A DNA stretch of 64,000 bases from Maribacter sp. GTDB lineage: Bacteria > Bacteroidota > Bacteroidia > Flavobacteriales > Flavobacteriaceae. Under the pieces are notes generated by a model that worked only from the letters and a program-made list of their open reading frames with translations, had not been told where the DNA came from and ran no database searches. The stretch is from positions 1-64,000 of the forward strand of contig JAHENB010000002.1 in the NCBI GenBank assembly GCA_024643345.1. The letters run 5' to 3'. Positions 8,358 to 18,573 of the stretch are shown here, one piece after another. Position numbers and translations under genes: made by a program. Positions within the stretch are counted from its first letter, which is position 1. Each line of letters starts with the position of its first letter.

Positions 8358-10775
8358 ATGCTTAAAAATTATTTCAAAATCGCATGGCGGAACATTCTAA
8401 AGAATAGGGGCCTTTTCTCAATCAATATTATTGGACTTTCTTTGGGAATTGCTTCATGTCTTGTTATCACGCTTTATGTTGCCGACGAGCTTAGTTTTGA
8501 TCGTTATCATGAAAAGGCAAATGACATCGTCCGTGTGGTTTTTAAGGCCAAAGTGAATGGTGAAGATATTAAGGAAGCTGTAGTTATGGCGCCGGTGGCA
8601 CAAGCGTTTCAACAAGAATTCCCGGAAATATTGGCTGCAACACGATTGCGAAATGGGGGTAGCCCAAAAATCACTTACAATACCGCTACTTTTAGAAATG
8701 GGAGATTCGCGTATGTGGACCCTAATTTTTTTAAGGTTTTTACATTGCCCATTATAGAAGGAAACAAGATTTCCCCACTGGAGGAACCCAATACCATTGT
8801 TCTTACCCAAGAAGAGGCAAAAAAGTATTTTGGAAATGAGAATCCTATTGGTAAGATATTGGATTTTAAAGATCAGGGCGAACGATTTAGGGTGACGGCG
8901 ATCATGGAAAACATACCCCAGAATTCCCATTTTCATTTTGATATGCTCGCTTCGATGGTCGGCAATGAAGAGGCAAAAAATGCATCATGGATGGAATCCG
9001 GATTTTTCACCTATCTCCTCTTGAAGAATGACTACAACTACAAGAATCTTGAAGTGAAATTACCGGCAATTACCGAAAAGTATATGGGACCTCAGATCAA
9101 AGAGGCCATGGGTATTTCCTTTGACGAATTTACCAAAAGCAATAAAATTGGTCTTTTGCTACAACCTTTAACAGACATACACCTAAAATCCGATTTTTCC
9201 GATAATAGTACGCTGGAGCCTGGAGGGGATATAAAATCGGTTTATATTTTTTGGGCCATCGCATTATTTATGTTGCTTATTGCCTGCATCAACTTTGTGA
9301 ATCTTTCCACCGCTGCCGCCACCAAACGAATGAAAGAAGTAGGTATTCGGAAAGTGTTGGGATCCAATGTGCAACAGCTGATAAGTCAATTCTTAATGGA
9401 ATCATTTATTGCTTCGGTATTTGCGATGCTGTTTGCCATTGTGATAGTAATCCTTATACTTCCCCTATTTAATGATCTGTCTGGTAAGGAACTGCACCTA
9501 GCCAATTTATATGCACCTGAAGTGTTCTTGGGTCTTTTATTGCTGGTATTTCTCATTACGTTCTTGGCTGGCGGATATCCCGCATTTTACCTGTCCTCTT
9601 TTAAACCCGTTGCGATACTTAAAAATAAATTTGTTGGAAGTAAAGGCGGTAAGGGTATTCGTAATGGACTGGTTGTTTTTCAGTTTGTAATCTCTGCTGG
9701 GCTCATTTTGACAACCCTTATTGTAGATCAGCAAATAAGATATATTCAAAATAAGGATCTTGGGTACAATAAAGAACAAATTTTGGTTCTACGTGATGCC
9801 GATTTGCTGGGTTTGAGTCAAGAATCATTTAAAAATCAAATAGTTAGCGACCCTAGGGTAGCCCTTGTCAGCAATTCAGGTTTTTTACCAGCTGGAGCGT
9901 CCAACAATTCAATGTCGGGTATTCTTATTAATGATAAGTCACCTAGAAGGATGGTAGTATATGATATTGATGATGAATACATACCAACATTGGACATGAA
10001 AATATTGAAAGGAAGAAACTTTTCCAAAGAATATGGTTCTGATTCCCTAAATGTTATACTCAATGAAACTGCCGCTAAAATTCTGGGACTTGGAGAAGAC
10101 CCCATTGATAAAATAATAATTCGCGCTACCGATAACCAAGGCAGTAGACAACATTTAACCGTGATAGGTTTGGTGAAGGATTTTCATTTTAGGTCCCTAC
10201 ATCAGACCATTGATCCTTTAATCATGCTCTACCAACCCAATGGTGGTTTCATCGTAAAGGCCAAAAGTGCGGATATGGCCGCATTGATCGAAAGGATTTC
10301 ACGAATTTGGAATTCTTATGGTATCGATGAACCTTTTGATTATTCCCTTCTTGACGAATCGTATAACAAAACCTATCTCGTGGAACAAAAAATGGGAACC
10401 ATTCTTAGAATTTTTGCACTCCTTACCATTTTCGTGGCCTGCCTGGGACTTTTTGGTCTAGTCACTTTTACGGTCCAACAACGGTTTAAGGAAATCGGGG
10501 TTAGGAAGGTGTTGGGTTCCACAGTCCCACAAATTGTGGGAATGCTGACCATGGACGTTTTAAAATTGGTTATGATCGCCATGGCAATTGCATTTTCGTT
10601 GGGGTATTATTTAATGAACAAGTGGCTTCAGGATTTTGCATACAGGATCGATATTGTATGGTGGGTGTTTGTCGTGGCAGCCTTTATAACGGTATTCATT
10701 GCCTTTGTTACCATAAGTTACCGTAGTATCAAAGCCGCCTTGGTAAACCCTGTAGAGAGTTTAAGGTCTGAATAA
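8358..10775 (+). CDS. MacB/FtsX-type ABC permease 4 of 6
   Basis: An 805-residue paralogue with the same two-unit architecture. Coupling motifs are KRMKEVGIRKVLG and RFKEIGVRKVLG. The N-terminus MLKNYFKIAWRNILKN is the array standard, and the C-terminus reads NPVESLRSE. By eye its codons are richer in A and T than those of copies 1-3, with many AAT, ATT and AAA, which may mean it was acquired or duplicated at a different time. The spacer before it keeps only part of the CAT-rich leader (CTCATCAATCACAAAATGGAGCATC). It ends only 11 bases before copy 5. Confidence 0.9.
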   Translation: MLKNYFKIAWRNILKNRGLFSINIIGLSLGIASCLVITLYVADELSFDRYHEKANDIVRVVFKAKVNGEDIKEAVVMAPVAQAFQQEFPEILAATRLRNGGSPKITYNTATFRNGRFAYVDPNFFKVFTLPIIEGNKISPLEEPNTIVLTQEEAKKYFGNENPIGKILDFKDQGERFRVTAIMENIPQNSHFHFDMLASMVGNEEAKNASWMESGFFTYLLLKNDYNYKNLEVKLPAITEKYMGPQIKEAMGISFDEFTKSNKIGLLLQPLTDIHLKSDFSDNSTLEPGGDIKSVYIFWAIALFMLLIACINFVNLSTAAATKRMKEVGIRKVLGSNVQQLISQFLMESFIASVFAMLFAIVIVILILPLFNDLSGKELHLANLYAPEVFLGLLLLVFLITFLAGGYPAFYLSSFKPVAILKNKFVGSKGGKGIRNGLVVFQFVISAGLILTTLIVDQQIRYIQNKDLGYNKEQILVLRDADLLGLSQESFKNQIVSDPRVALVSNSGFLPAGASNNSMSGILINDKSPRRMVVYDIDDEYIPTLDMKILKGRNFSKEYGSDSLNVILNETAAKILGLGEDPIDKIIIRATDNQGSRQHLTVIGLVKDFHFRSLHQTIDPLIMLYQPNGGFIVKAKSADMAALIERISRIWNSYGIDEPFDYSLLDESYNKTYLVEQKMGTILRIFALLTIFVACLGLFGLVTFTVQQRFKEIGVRKVLGSTVPQIVGMLTMDVLKLVMIAMAIAFSLGYYLMNKWLQDFAYRIDIVWWVFVVAAFITVFIAFVTISYRSIKAALVNPVESLRSE

Positions 10776-10786
10776 AAGCTAAGATC

Positions 10787-13228
10787 ATGTTCAAAAACTA
10801 TTTAAAAGTAGCCCTACGAAACATATGGAAGAACAAGGTGTTTTCATTGATCAATGTGATCGGCCTGTCAATTGGTTTGAGCGCTGCTTTGGTTATTGGG
10901 GCAATGATCTATTATGATTTTACCTTTGATAAATTTCATCAGGAGGGCGACCGCATCTACAGGGTTACCTCTGAATTCACATCAGCAGAGGGCAATTTTT
11001 ATAATTCCGGGGTCTGTACACCCTTGGCAGAAGCTTTAAAAACAGCAGCCACGGGAATAGAAATGGTAAGTCCGTTTTTTACCAATGCCCCTTATCGGGT
11101 GGAGAACCGGGAAATGGACAAAGTATTTATGGAGCCCAGAAATGTCATTTATACCGATGGCGATTATTTTAAGATCTTCAATTACAATTGGCTGTTCGGG
11201 GATGGTAAGACTGTTTTGTCAGGTCCAAACGAGGTTGTTTTGAGTGAGAACAGGGTCAAAAAATACTTTCCGGGGATAGCCCCGAACAAGGTTGTAGGCA
11301 AGATGCTTGTCTATAATGATACCGTTCCGGTCAAAGTTACTGGCATTGTAAAGAAATTTGAAGATCGTAGCGATCTTATTTTTGAGGAATTCATTTCAAT
11401 ACGTACGCTTGGCACCGAGGGAATCCAACAGATGATTGGCGATAACTGGAACAGTACCAGCAGTGCTTCGCAATTATTCATCAAATTGGAGAAAAACGCA
11501 GCTGTGGTCCCCATCCAAAAACTTCTGGAAGATTTGGCACGGGAACATCGGGATAAAGAGGATCTTGTTTACAACCAAGGTCGGATCTTTCATTTACAGC
11601 CCTTAAACGACCTTCATTTTAATACCGATTATGGTACTTTCGACTATAACAGAAGTCAGGCCAGCAAACCTGTATTGATCAGTTTGGCCTGTGTTGCCCT
11701 GTTCCTATTGTTACTTGGCTGTATCAATTTTATAAACTTGAACACGGCCCAGGCCACCCAACGTGCCAAGGAAATCGGTATCCGTAAAACCTTGGGGAGC
11801 TCAAGGAAACAGCTTGTTTTTCAATTTTTGGGAGAAACTTTTTTACTGACCATGGCCGCCACATTGGTTTCCCTTTTCTTGTCGTCGTGGTTACTTCGGT
11901 TATTTGCGGATTTTATGCCAGAAGGCATCGGTTTTGGGCTTTTTGGGAGTCCTGTACTTATCGTGGGCATCATTATGCTATTATTGGCATTGACATTCTT
12001 GTCCGGATTTTATCCCGCTCTGGTTTTATCCTATTTTAAACCGGTATCGGTATTGAAAAATCAGATTTTACCAGGTAACGACAAGGGTTCCCTTCGGAAA
12101 TATTTGACCGTTTTTCAATTTATGATCGCCCAGGTGTTTATCATTGCCACTTTGCTCGTGGGCAAACAGATCCATTTCCTGATGACCCAGGATATGGGCT
12201 TTAAGACCTCCGCCATTGCCTATGTGCAGACGCCCTACAACGAGCGTTCCATGGATCAAAAACTTCGTTTTGAAGCAGGCTTAAAAGCGATACCCGAAAT
12301 ACAAACGGTTGCTTTGGGAGGAAATCCACCTGCATCAAGAAGTACCAATTCACGGGGGGTGATCTATCGGGATGGGGAAAAGGAAATCTATTCTGAACTG
12401 CAGTTGCTATTCGGAAATTCCGAGTATCAAAAGGTGTATCGCTTAAAATTGTTGGCAGGACGATTACCCTTGAACGATACCATACATGAATACGTCATCA
12501 ATAGCACTTTTATGAAAAACCTGGGTTTCAAGGAACCGCAGGAGGCCATTGGTAAACGTCTGGGAGAAGGAAAATCATCATATGCCATAGTGGGCGTAAT
12601 GGCCGACTTTTATCAGCGTTCGTTACGAACAAATATCAAGCCGATGGCCTTGATAGGTGATTGGTCAAGGGATCAATATTCACAATTCGACACCTTTCAT
12701 ATGGTGCTTGGCGATGATGCTTCGACCTGGGCAGCAGCCATGGAAAGTATTGAAAAGGTTTGGAAATCGGTTTATCCTGAATATGATTTCGACCCAAGAT
12801 TTATGGATGATACGGTAAAAAGGTTTTATGAGCAGGAACGCAAAACCTCTGTTTTGTTGCAATGGGCGACCGGTCTGGCGATTCTGATCAGCTGTATGGG
12901 CCTTTTGGGTCTGGTCATCCATACCACCGAAAGGCGAACCAAGGAAATCGGGATCCGTAAGGTTTTGGGCGCTTCCCTGGTTCAGTTGAACCTCTTGCTA
13001 TGCAAAGAATTTTTGATCTTGGTGGGCATCGCCTTTGCGATCGCAGTGCCACTCGCCTGGTGGGGCCTAAATAATTGGTTGCAAGATTTTGCCTATAAGA
13101 CCGATCTAAGCTGGTGGATATTCTTGCTAAGCGGAATCGTAATGCTGTTGATCGCTTTGGCCATAATTAGTGTACGTACAATGGTGGCGGCCAATGCAAA
13201 CCCCATAAAAAGTTTGAAGACGGAATAA
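10787..13228 (+). CDS. MacB/FtsX-type ABC permease 5 of 6
   Basis: At 813 residues this is the longest of the six. It has the duplicated MacB-like plan with coupling motifs QRAKEIGIRKTLG and RTKEIGIRKVLG and ends NPIKSLKTE. The first periplasmic domain contains a stretch not matched in the neighbours (PGIAPNKVVGKMLVYNDTVP). The gene follows copy 4 after 11 bases and is followed by a 95-base spacer, the largest inside the array, so an internal promoter ahead of copy 6 is possible. Nothing in the sequence identifies cargo. Confidence 0.9.
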   Translation: MFKNYLKVALRNIWKNKVFSLINVIGLSIGLSAALVIGAMIYYDFTFDKFHQEGDRIYRVTSEFTSAEGNFYNSGVCTPLAEALKTAATGIEMVSPFFTNAPYRVENREMDKVFMEPRNVIYTDGDYFKIFNYNWLFGDGKTVLSGPNEVVLSENRVKKYFPGIAPNKVVGKMLVYNDTVPVKVTGIVKKFEDRSDLIFEEFISIRTLGTEGIQQMIGDNWNSTSSASQLFIKLEKNAAVVPIQKLLEDLAREHRDKEDLVYNQGRIFHLQPLNDLHFNTDYGTFDYNRSQASKPVLISLACVALFLLLLGCINFINLNTAQATQRAKEIGIRKTLGSSRKQLVFQFLGETFLLTMAATLVSLFLSSWLLRLFADFMPEGIGFGLFGSPVLIVGIIMLLLALTFLSGFYPALVLSYFKPVSVLKNQILPGNDKGSLRKYLTVFQFMIAQVFIIATLLVGKQIHFLMTQDMGFKTSAIAYVQTPYNERSMDQKLRFEAGLKAIPEIQTVALGGNPPASRSTNSRGVIYRDGEKEIYSELQLLFGNSEYQKVYRLKLLAGRLPLNDTIHEYVINSTFMKNLGFKEPQEAIGKRLGEGKSSYAIVGVMADFYQRSLRTNIKPMALIGDWSRDQYSQFDTFHMVLGDDASTWAAAMESIEKVWKSVYPEYDFDPRFMDDTVKRFYEQERKTSVLLQWATGLAILISCMGLLGLVIHTTERRTKEIGIRKVLGASLVQLNLLLCKEFLILVGIAFAIAVPLAWWGLNNWLQDFAYKTDLSWWIFLLSGIVMLLIALAIISVRTMVAANANPIKSLKTE

Positions 13229-13323
13229 GAAAATATCCCTTTACCACCATGCATATTAATATCCAAAAACAAGGAAAATGTATACTTAAGAAGCTTAAAT
13301 AATTTGCTCAAAAAACGAATATC

Positions 13324-15708
13324 ATGTGGTCTAACTTATTTAAAATCGCCCGTCGGAAATTATGGAATGCTAAGGCAAGTTCCTTTACCAAACTCTTCAG
13401 TCTTTCGGTAGGGATTGTAAGCCTCTTTTATATCATCATTTACATTCATCAAGAACTGGATTTTGATGCTTTCCACACAAAGAAAGATCAAATCTTCAGG
13501 GTAAACACCTCCATCGAATCACAGACGGGAAATCTCGAACTTGGACTTAGTGCCATTCCCGTTGGGCCTTATTTGAAGTCAAATGCACCACAAGTGAGTG
13601 ATTTTGTTCGGATCAATCAAGAGTATGGCAGTCATGCCATCAGAAATGGGGAAAAGCTTTTCTCGGAAACAGGGAATATCTATTATGCCGACCCCAGTTT
13701 TTTCAAATTGTTTGATTTCGAACTGTTGTCTGGCAGTAAAGAGGATGCTTTGGATGGACCAGATAAGATCATCTTGACCGAAAATACCGCGCTCAAGTAT
13801 TTTGGCAAAATAGATGCGTTGAATAAAGTACTATATTATGACGGTGAGCCTTTTACCGTTTCCGGGCTAATACAGAATGTCCCCTCGAATTCCCATTTAC
13901 AGTTCGATTTTCTTATCTCGATGGACAGCTTCATGAAAAGCAGGCCCGATGCGGATCAAAATTGGAGCTGGTTTCCCATGCACACCTATTTGCTCCTGGA
14001 CGACAATACTTCTATCGCGAGCCTAAGTGATCAACTTAAAAAAGTGCCAAAATATCTGGAGACAGGTGATAACAATGACCACTATTCCCTTTCGATTGAA
14101 CCTCTGAGAGGGTTGCATTTTAGTCCACCAAGGCTAGGGGAGCTGGGTCCCAAGACCAAACTTTCCAACATTTATGTGCTGTTCGCCATTGGCATCATGA
14201 TCCTTTTGTTGGCGGTATCCAATTTTATCAATCTGACTACGGCCCAGGTTTCGGTTCAGGGCAAGGATATTTCCATTAAGAAAACCATGGGAGCCTCCAA
14301 AAAAGATATTCTGCGGCAATATGTGGTTGAATCGATGCTGCTCACTTCAATGGCCACAATGGTTTCAATAGGGGCGATTTTGATTTCCTTGATTTATTTT
14401 AAGGATTTAATGGATACGGATTTTGATATTTCCTTTCTGATCCATCCCGTTTCGTTCCTTTTGATTATTGGCACTCCTCTACTGCTAACGCTGCTGGGAG
14501 GTATATACCCAGCAATCAGGTTCGCGAAAATTCCGGCCATTTATTTACCGAAATTGGAGGGAAAGCATAGCAGTATATTAAATACCAGAACATCCCTGCT
14601 TATTTTTCAATTCACCATTACAAGCGTCTTGATCATCTGTTCGCTTATCATATATAACCAATTGAATTTTATCCAAAACCAGGATTTGGGAATCGATACA
14701 AACCAAAAAGTAGTATTGGACTTTGGGCCCAATTCGAATATTGGCAATTCATTTAAAGCCTTGAAGGAAGAACTGGGGACGGTTCAAGGGGTCCAAAGTG
14801 TTACTTTTAGTTCCCATGTTCCCGGACAGACTCCGAACGGGGTGGCTACAAAGATTTTGGATGTAAATGGTCGAAGCAACAATGGGGAGATCAATCTCAA
14901 TTTGGTGGATTATGATTTTGTTAAAAATTACGGCCTTAACATTGTCGCGGGCCGTGATTTTAGAGATGGGGAAGCCGATAATGCGAGTGCCCTGATATTG
15001 AACGAGGCAGCGGTAAAGGCCTTTGGTTATGAAAACCCAGATGATATCCTAGGGGCCTCCTTTGAACAATGGGGTGGAAACGGCAAGGTGATAGGGGTGG
15101 TGAACGATTTTAATTATCTGTCATTACATGACGATATAGGTCTATTGTCACTAAAAATATGGCCTCAACAGTATATGAAGATGACCCTGCAGTTATCGGT
15201 TGGGAACATGAAAGAAACATTGGCTGCCCTGGAAAAAAAATGGACATCCATGTACCCTGATATTCCTTACAATTATTACTTTGTAGATGATAATTTTAAG
15301 GCTCAGTACGACAAGGACAGACAATTTTCGGGAATCATAAATCTATTCACGATTATTTCGATCTGTATAGGGGTTTTGGGCTTGATCGCTTATGCTTCTT
15401 TTTGGTGCCATCGAAGAAGAAAGGAAATGTCGATCAGAAAAGTTTTGGGCGCCGATTCCCTGCGTCTCATTTGGAATCTGTATAAAGGTTTCAGTGTGCC
15501 CGTGCTGATGGGTTTTGCTATTGCCATACCCGTCTCTTATTATTTGGGTGGCCAATGGCTGCAAGAGTTTGCCTATAGATTTGATCTGAACTGGTATTTT
15601 TTTACCATCCCATTGCTCATCTTATTGGCGATCGTTTGGATCGCTGTAGGGACACAAACCGTTCAACTCGTTTTATCAAATCCGGTCGATCATTTAAAAG
15701 AAGATTAA
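13324..15708 (+). CDS. MacB/FtsX-type ABC permease 6 of 6, divergent
   Basis: A 794-residue permease that keeps the overall plan but is the most divergent of the set. The N-terminus is MWSNLFKIARRKLWNAKASS rather than the MLKNYxKIAWRN type. The first coupling motif has become QGKDISIKKTMG, losing the conserved Glu-x-Gly-x-Arg core; the second is RRKEMSIRKVLG; and the C-terminus is NPVDHLKED. It sits beside the second, atypical ATPase (15774-16448), 65 bases downstream. The two may work together as a separate transporter while the canonical ATPase serves copies 1-5. That pairing is inference from position and co-divergence only. Confidence 0.87.
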   Translation: MWSNLFKIARRKLWNAKASSFTKLFSLSVGIVSLFYIIIYIHQELDFDAFHTKKDQIFRVNTSIESQTGNLELGLSAIPVGPYLKSNAPQVSDFVRINQEYGSHAIRNGEKLFSETGNIYYADPSFFKLFDFELLSGSKEDALDGPDKIILTENTALKYFGKIDALNKVLYYDGEPFTVSGLIQNVPSNSHLQFDFLISMDSFMKSRPDADQNWSWFPMHTYLLLDDNTSIASLSDQLKKVPKYLETGDNNDHYSLSIEPLRGLHFSPPRLGELGPKTKLSNIYVLFAIGIMILLLAVSNFINLTTAQVSVQGKDISIKKTMGASKKDILRQYVVESMLLTSMATMVSIGAILISLIYFKDLMDTDFDISFLIHPVSFLLIIGTPLLLTLLGGIYPAIRFAKIPAIYLPKLEGKHSSILNTRTSLLIFQFTITSVLIICSLIIYNQLNFIQNQDLGIDTNQKVVLDFGPNSNIGNSFKALKEELGTVQGVQSVTFSSHVPGQTPNGVATKILDVNGRSNNGEINLNLVDYDFVKNYGLNIVAGRDFRDGEADNASALILNEAAVKAFGYENPDDILGASFEQWGGNGKVIGVVNDFNYLSLHDDIGLLSLKIWPQQYMKMTLQLSVGNMKETLAALEKKWTSMYPDIPYNYYFVDDNFKAQYDKDRQFSGIINLFTIISICIGVLGLIAYASFWCHRRRKEMSIRKVLGADSLRLIWNLYKGFSVPVLMGFAIAIPVSYYLGGQWLQEFAYRFDLNWYFFTIPLLILLAIVWIAVGTQTVQLVLSNPVDHLKED

Positions 15709-15773
15709 AAGACCAGGGCTTTAGTATAGAAAAAAAGGTGTAAAAGAATACTGGTATAAAACAAAAAAAGCAC

Positions 15774-16448
15774 ATGATACTTCAATTGAAAAACATATTT
15801 AAATGGGTACAACAAGGAGGGCAACGTGTTTTCCTACTGAAAGATATCAATCTGGAAGTTGCAGAAGGAGAATTCATCTCCATAATGGGGCCATCAGGAT
15901 CTGGAAAATCTACTTTGCTTAATGTAATAGGCATGTTGGACGATTTTAATGAAGGGGAATACAACTTCTTAAATGAATCCGTCCACACCTTAAAAGAGAA
16001 ACACCGGGCGAATCTCTACAAACAGTACATCGGCTTTGTGTTCCAGGCCTATCACCTTATAGATGAATTGACAGTTTATGAAAATCTGGAAATGCCCTTA
16101 TTGTACAAAAAACATAGTGGTTCGGAACGTAAGGCAATGGTTGCCGATATGCTGGACCGTTTTAACATCGTTGGCAAAAAAGATCTCTTTCCTGCCCAAC
16201 TAAGTGGGGGCCAACAACAATTGGTAGGTGTAGCGCGCGCTTTGATCGCAAAACCCAAGTTGATCCTGGCCGATGAGCCCACCGGAAACCTGAATTCCAA
16301 ACAAGGGCAAGAGATTATGGCGCTTTTTAAAGAACTGAACAAAGAAGGGGTAACGATCATCCAAGTGACACATTCCGAAAAAAATGCCGAATATGGCAAA
16401 CGGATCATCCATCTGTTGGATGGGCGACAGCTAAAACATGCTGGATGA
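15774..16448 (+). CDS. ABC transporter ATPase, MacB/LolD type, altered D-loop
   Basis: A 224-residue ATPase closing the permease array. Walker A GPSGSGKST (39-47), Q-loop Gln91, LSGGQ (143-147), Walker B with ILADE, and the switch His200 are present. Two positions that are nearly invariant in this family are changed: the Arg after LSGGQQQ is Leu150, and the D-loop Asp is Asn174 (GNLNS instead of GNLDS). The D-loop aspartate contacts the opposite ATP site, so slower or asymmetric hydrolysis is possible, but activity cannot be judged from sequence. The stop lies 31 bases from the convergent fucosidase gene. Confidence 0.92.
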   Translation: MILQLKNIFKWVQQGGQRVFLLKDINLEVAEGEFISIMGPSGSGKSTLLNVIGMLDDFNEGEYNFLNESVHTLKEKHRANLYKQYIGFVFQAYHLIDELTVYENLEMPLLYKKHSGSERKAMVADMLDRFNIVGKKDLFPAQLSGGQQQLVGVARALIAKPKLILADEPTGNLNSKQGQEIMALFKELNKEGVTIIQVTHSEKNAEYGKRIIHLLDGRQLKHAG

Positions 16449-16479
16449 TCCCAAATGGAAAATGTGGCATTAAAATGGC

Positions 16480-18573
16480 CTAACGGGTCAGGATACCAAT
16501 TTCGGCAAAGGAAGCCCTAAGATCTTTTCCATCCACTGCAAGACCCTTGAGTTTGATATATCTCGCATTGGTGGGGTTGAAGTCTATGCGCTGTTCCAAA
16601 CGGCTGTTCACAATATTGGCAAACTCGCCCTTCTTTGCCAGTTTCCAGGTCAATCCGTCATTGCTTAGGGAAAACTCGTAATGGGTTATGATTCCAAACG
16701 GATATCGATCTTGCATCGGCATGTAGGTGAATCCTTTTAAGGCATAGGATTTTCCAAGATCGATAACGACTTCCTGCGGCGAATTCGACCCTTCATCCGA
16801 GGCCCAAAAGGTGTTCGGGTCTTCATCAATTATTTTTCCAGCCTCTTGCAGGCTGCCGCTGGAGGCATCGAAAATCTTCCAATCTTTTTTGACAATGTCA
16901 AAATTACGGCTCACAATTTGGGATTGCCGTTTTGTTTTTGGGTCATAGGCAATGGCTTTAAGGGGCGTTGGCTTTAAGACTTCAAAAGGTTTTTCATAAA
17001 GGATCGAATTAGGGGTAGGATCGGTGCCATCCATGGTGTAATATACCGATGCCATTTTGTCGGGAACAAGAAGCTTCACCGTCCCATCCTTGCTCCTGTT
17101 GAACCTTGGGCCTACCAACAGAGTCGGTGCCCTATATATGGAAATGTTGGAAATGGCAGGAGGTCCCTTGGCCTTTAGGATATTTACCCTAAGCTTGGTG
17201 AGGATCACGGGATCGAAGCGTAGTATTCTTTTGTAGCCAATGGTGGTCTGTCCGTCGATTTCTTTCCAACGCCCATCGATTTCCGCTTCAATGATAAAGT
17301 TCTGAACCCTTTGGCCCAAAGGAATATATTCTTGGAGCAGTACCCTATTGACTTCTGTTGGCCCCTCAAAAGCGATTGTAATCGTTGCGGCCGTAGTTTC
17401 ATTTTCAGCGGTCCAGTAGGTATTCGGGTCGCCGTCAATTACCTTTTCCGCCGAGTATTGCACATTGCCACCCCGAATTTCGCTGGCAGCGCATTTTCCT
17501 TTTCTGGCCAAGTCAACGGCGAAGTCAAGGTCGAGTTGTTTTCGTAGTTCCATTAATTGTTGCACATCGGTTTCATGCACCAATCCCCTTATATCTACCG
17601 GTAGGTTCAGCAGAAAACCGGCATTTCGCCCTACTGAATTATAATAGATGTCCAATAGTTGTGGTAAGGACTTTACCTGGTGGTCTTCCCTGGGATGGTA
17701 GTACCAACCGGGCCTAATGGAAACATCCGCTTCGGCGGGAAGCCAATGGGTGCCATCGATATGTCCCGAACGCAGCTCAACATAACGGGGCCATCCCGGA
17801 TAAATTTCATCTCTCCGCATAACGCTCCAATTGGTTTCGTTCGCCCAGCCTTCTTCGTTGCCCACCCAGCGGATATCAGGTCCGCCATCACTGAAGATGA
17901 CCGCATTGGGTTGTAGTTTTCTTACAATATCCACTGCTTTTTCCCATTGATAATACGTTTTATTGTCGATTTTACGTGTTTCGTTGGCACCGCCATAATA
18001 ACCGGAACCCCCGTTGGCCCCATCGAACCAGACCTCGAAAATTTCCCCGTAATTGGTCAAAAGTTCCCGCAACTGTTCATGGAAAACGCTTACATATTCC
18101 GGTTTGCCATAATCGGCATTGTTCCTGTCCCAGGGCGACAGGTATACCCCCATTTTAAGTCCGTACTCGGCGCAGGCCTGCGACAGGTCTTTCAACACAT
18201 CGCCATTTCCGTTTTTCCACGGTGAATTTTTGACGGAATGTTCGGTGGTCTCTGTGGGCCAAAGACAAAATCCGTCGTGGTGTTTGGCGGTGATGATGAT
18301 TCCTTTCATCCCGGCTTCCTTGACCACTTTGGCCCATTGTCGTGTATCGAGCTCCGATGGATTGAACTGTTCGGGCTTTTCGCCGCCGGTACCCCATTCC
18401 ATATCGGTAAAGGTGTTCATGTTGAAATGCACAAAAGCATAGTATTCCATGTTATGCCATGCCAGCTGTCGATTCGATGGAATCGGGCCTACCGGTTTGG
18501 GTGGCTTAACCTTGTTACAGCCACTTAATGCGATGATCAATACCATGACACTGTATTTTTTAATCTTGTTCAT
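16480..18573 (-). CDS. Alpha-L-fucosidase, GH29, multimodular lipoprotein
   Basis: A 697-residue glycoside hydrolase that releases alpha-linked L-fucose. A lipoprotein signal ends at LSGC (Cys19). The catalytic barrel spans about 35-355, with the family motif KHHDGF (97-102) and the probable nucleophile Asp184 in EVWFDGANG. The YLSPWDR segment is more like GH29 subfamily B (alpha-1,3/1,4 specific) than subfamily A; that is inference. It is followed by an F5/8-type C sugar-binding module (about 365-480), a chitobiase-type C-terminal beta module (about 490-550) with YTMDGTDPT, and a second F5/8-type C module to the end. The start codon lies inside the end of the sulfatase gene (14-base overlap), so the two are translationally coupled and probably act on the same sulfated, fucosylated glycan. 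Confidence 0.93.
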   Translation of the reverse strand: MNKIKKYSVMVLIIALSGCNKVKPPKPVGPIPSNRQLAWHNMEYYAFVHFNMNTFTDMEWGTGGEKPEQFNPSELDTRQWAKVVKEAGMKGIIITAKHHDGFCLWPTETTEHSVKNSPWKNGNGDVLKDLSQACAEYGLKMGVYLSPWDRNNADYGKPEYVSVFHEQLRELLTNYGEIFEVWFDGANGGSGYYGGANETRKIDNKTYYQWEKAVDIVRKLQPNAVIFSDGGPDIRWVGNEEGWANETNWSVMRRDEIYPGWPRYVELRSGHIDGTHWLPAEADVSIRPGWYYHPREDHQVKSLPQLLDIYYNSVGRNAGFLLNLPVDIRGLVHETDVQQLMELRKQLDLDFAVDLARKGKCAASEIRGGNVQYSAEKVIDGDPNTYWTAENETTAATITIAFEGPTEVNRVLLQEYIPLGQRVQNFIIEAEIDGRWKEIDGQTTIGYKRILRFDPVILTKLRVNILKAKGPPAISNISIYRAPTLLVGPRFNRSKDGTVKLLVPDKMASVYYTMDGTDPTPNSILYEKPFEVLKPTPLKAIAYDPKTKRQSQIVSRNFDIVKKDWKIFDASSGSLQEAGKIIDEDPNTFWASDEGSNSPQEVVIDLGKSYALKGFTYMPMQDRYPFGIITHYEFSLSNDGLTWKLAKKGEFANIVNSRLEQRIDFNPTNARYIKLKGLAVDGKDLRASFAEIGILTR

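Noticed and set aside
8358-10775. AT-richer permease copy 4 as a horizontally acquired gene
   Set aside because: The shift is modest and judged by eye; it is embedded in frame-compatible spacing with the array, so local divergence is enough to explain it.
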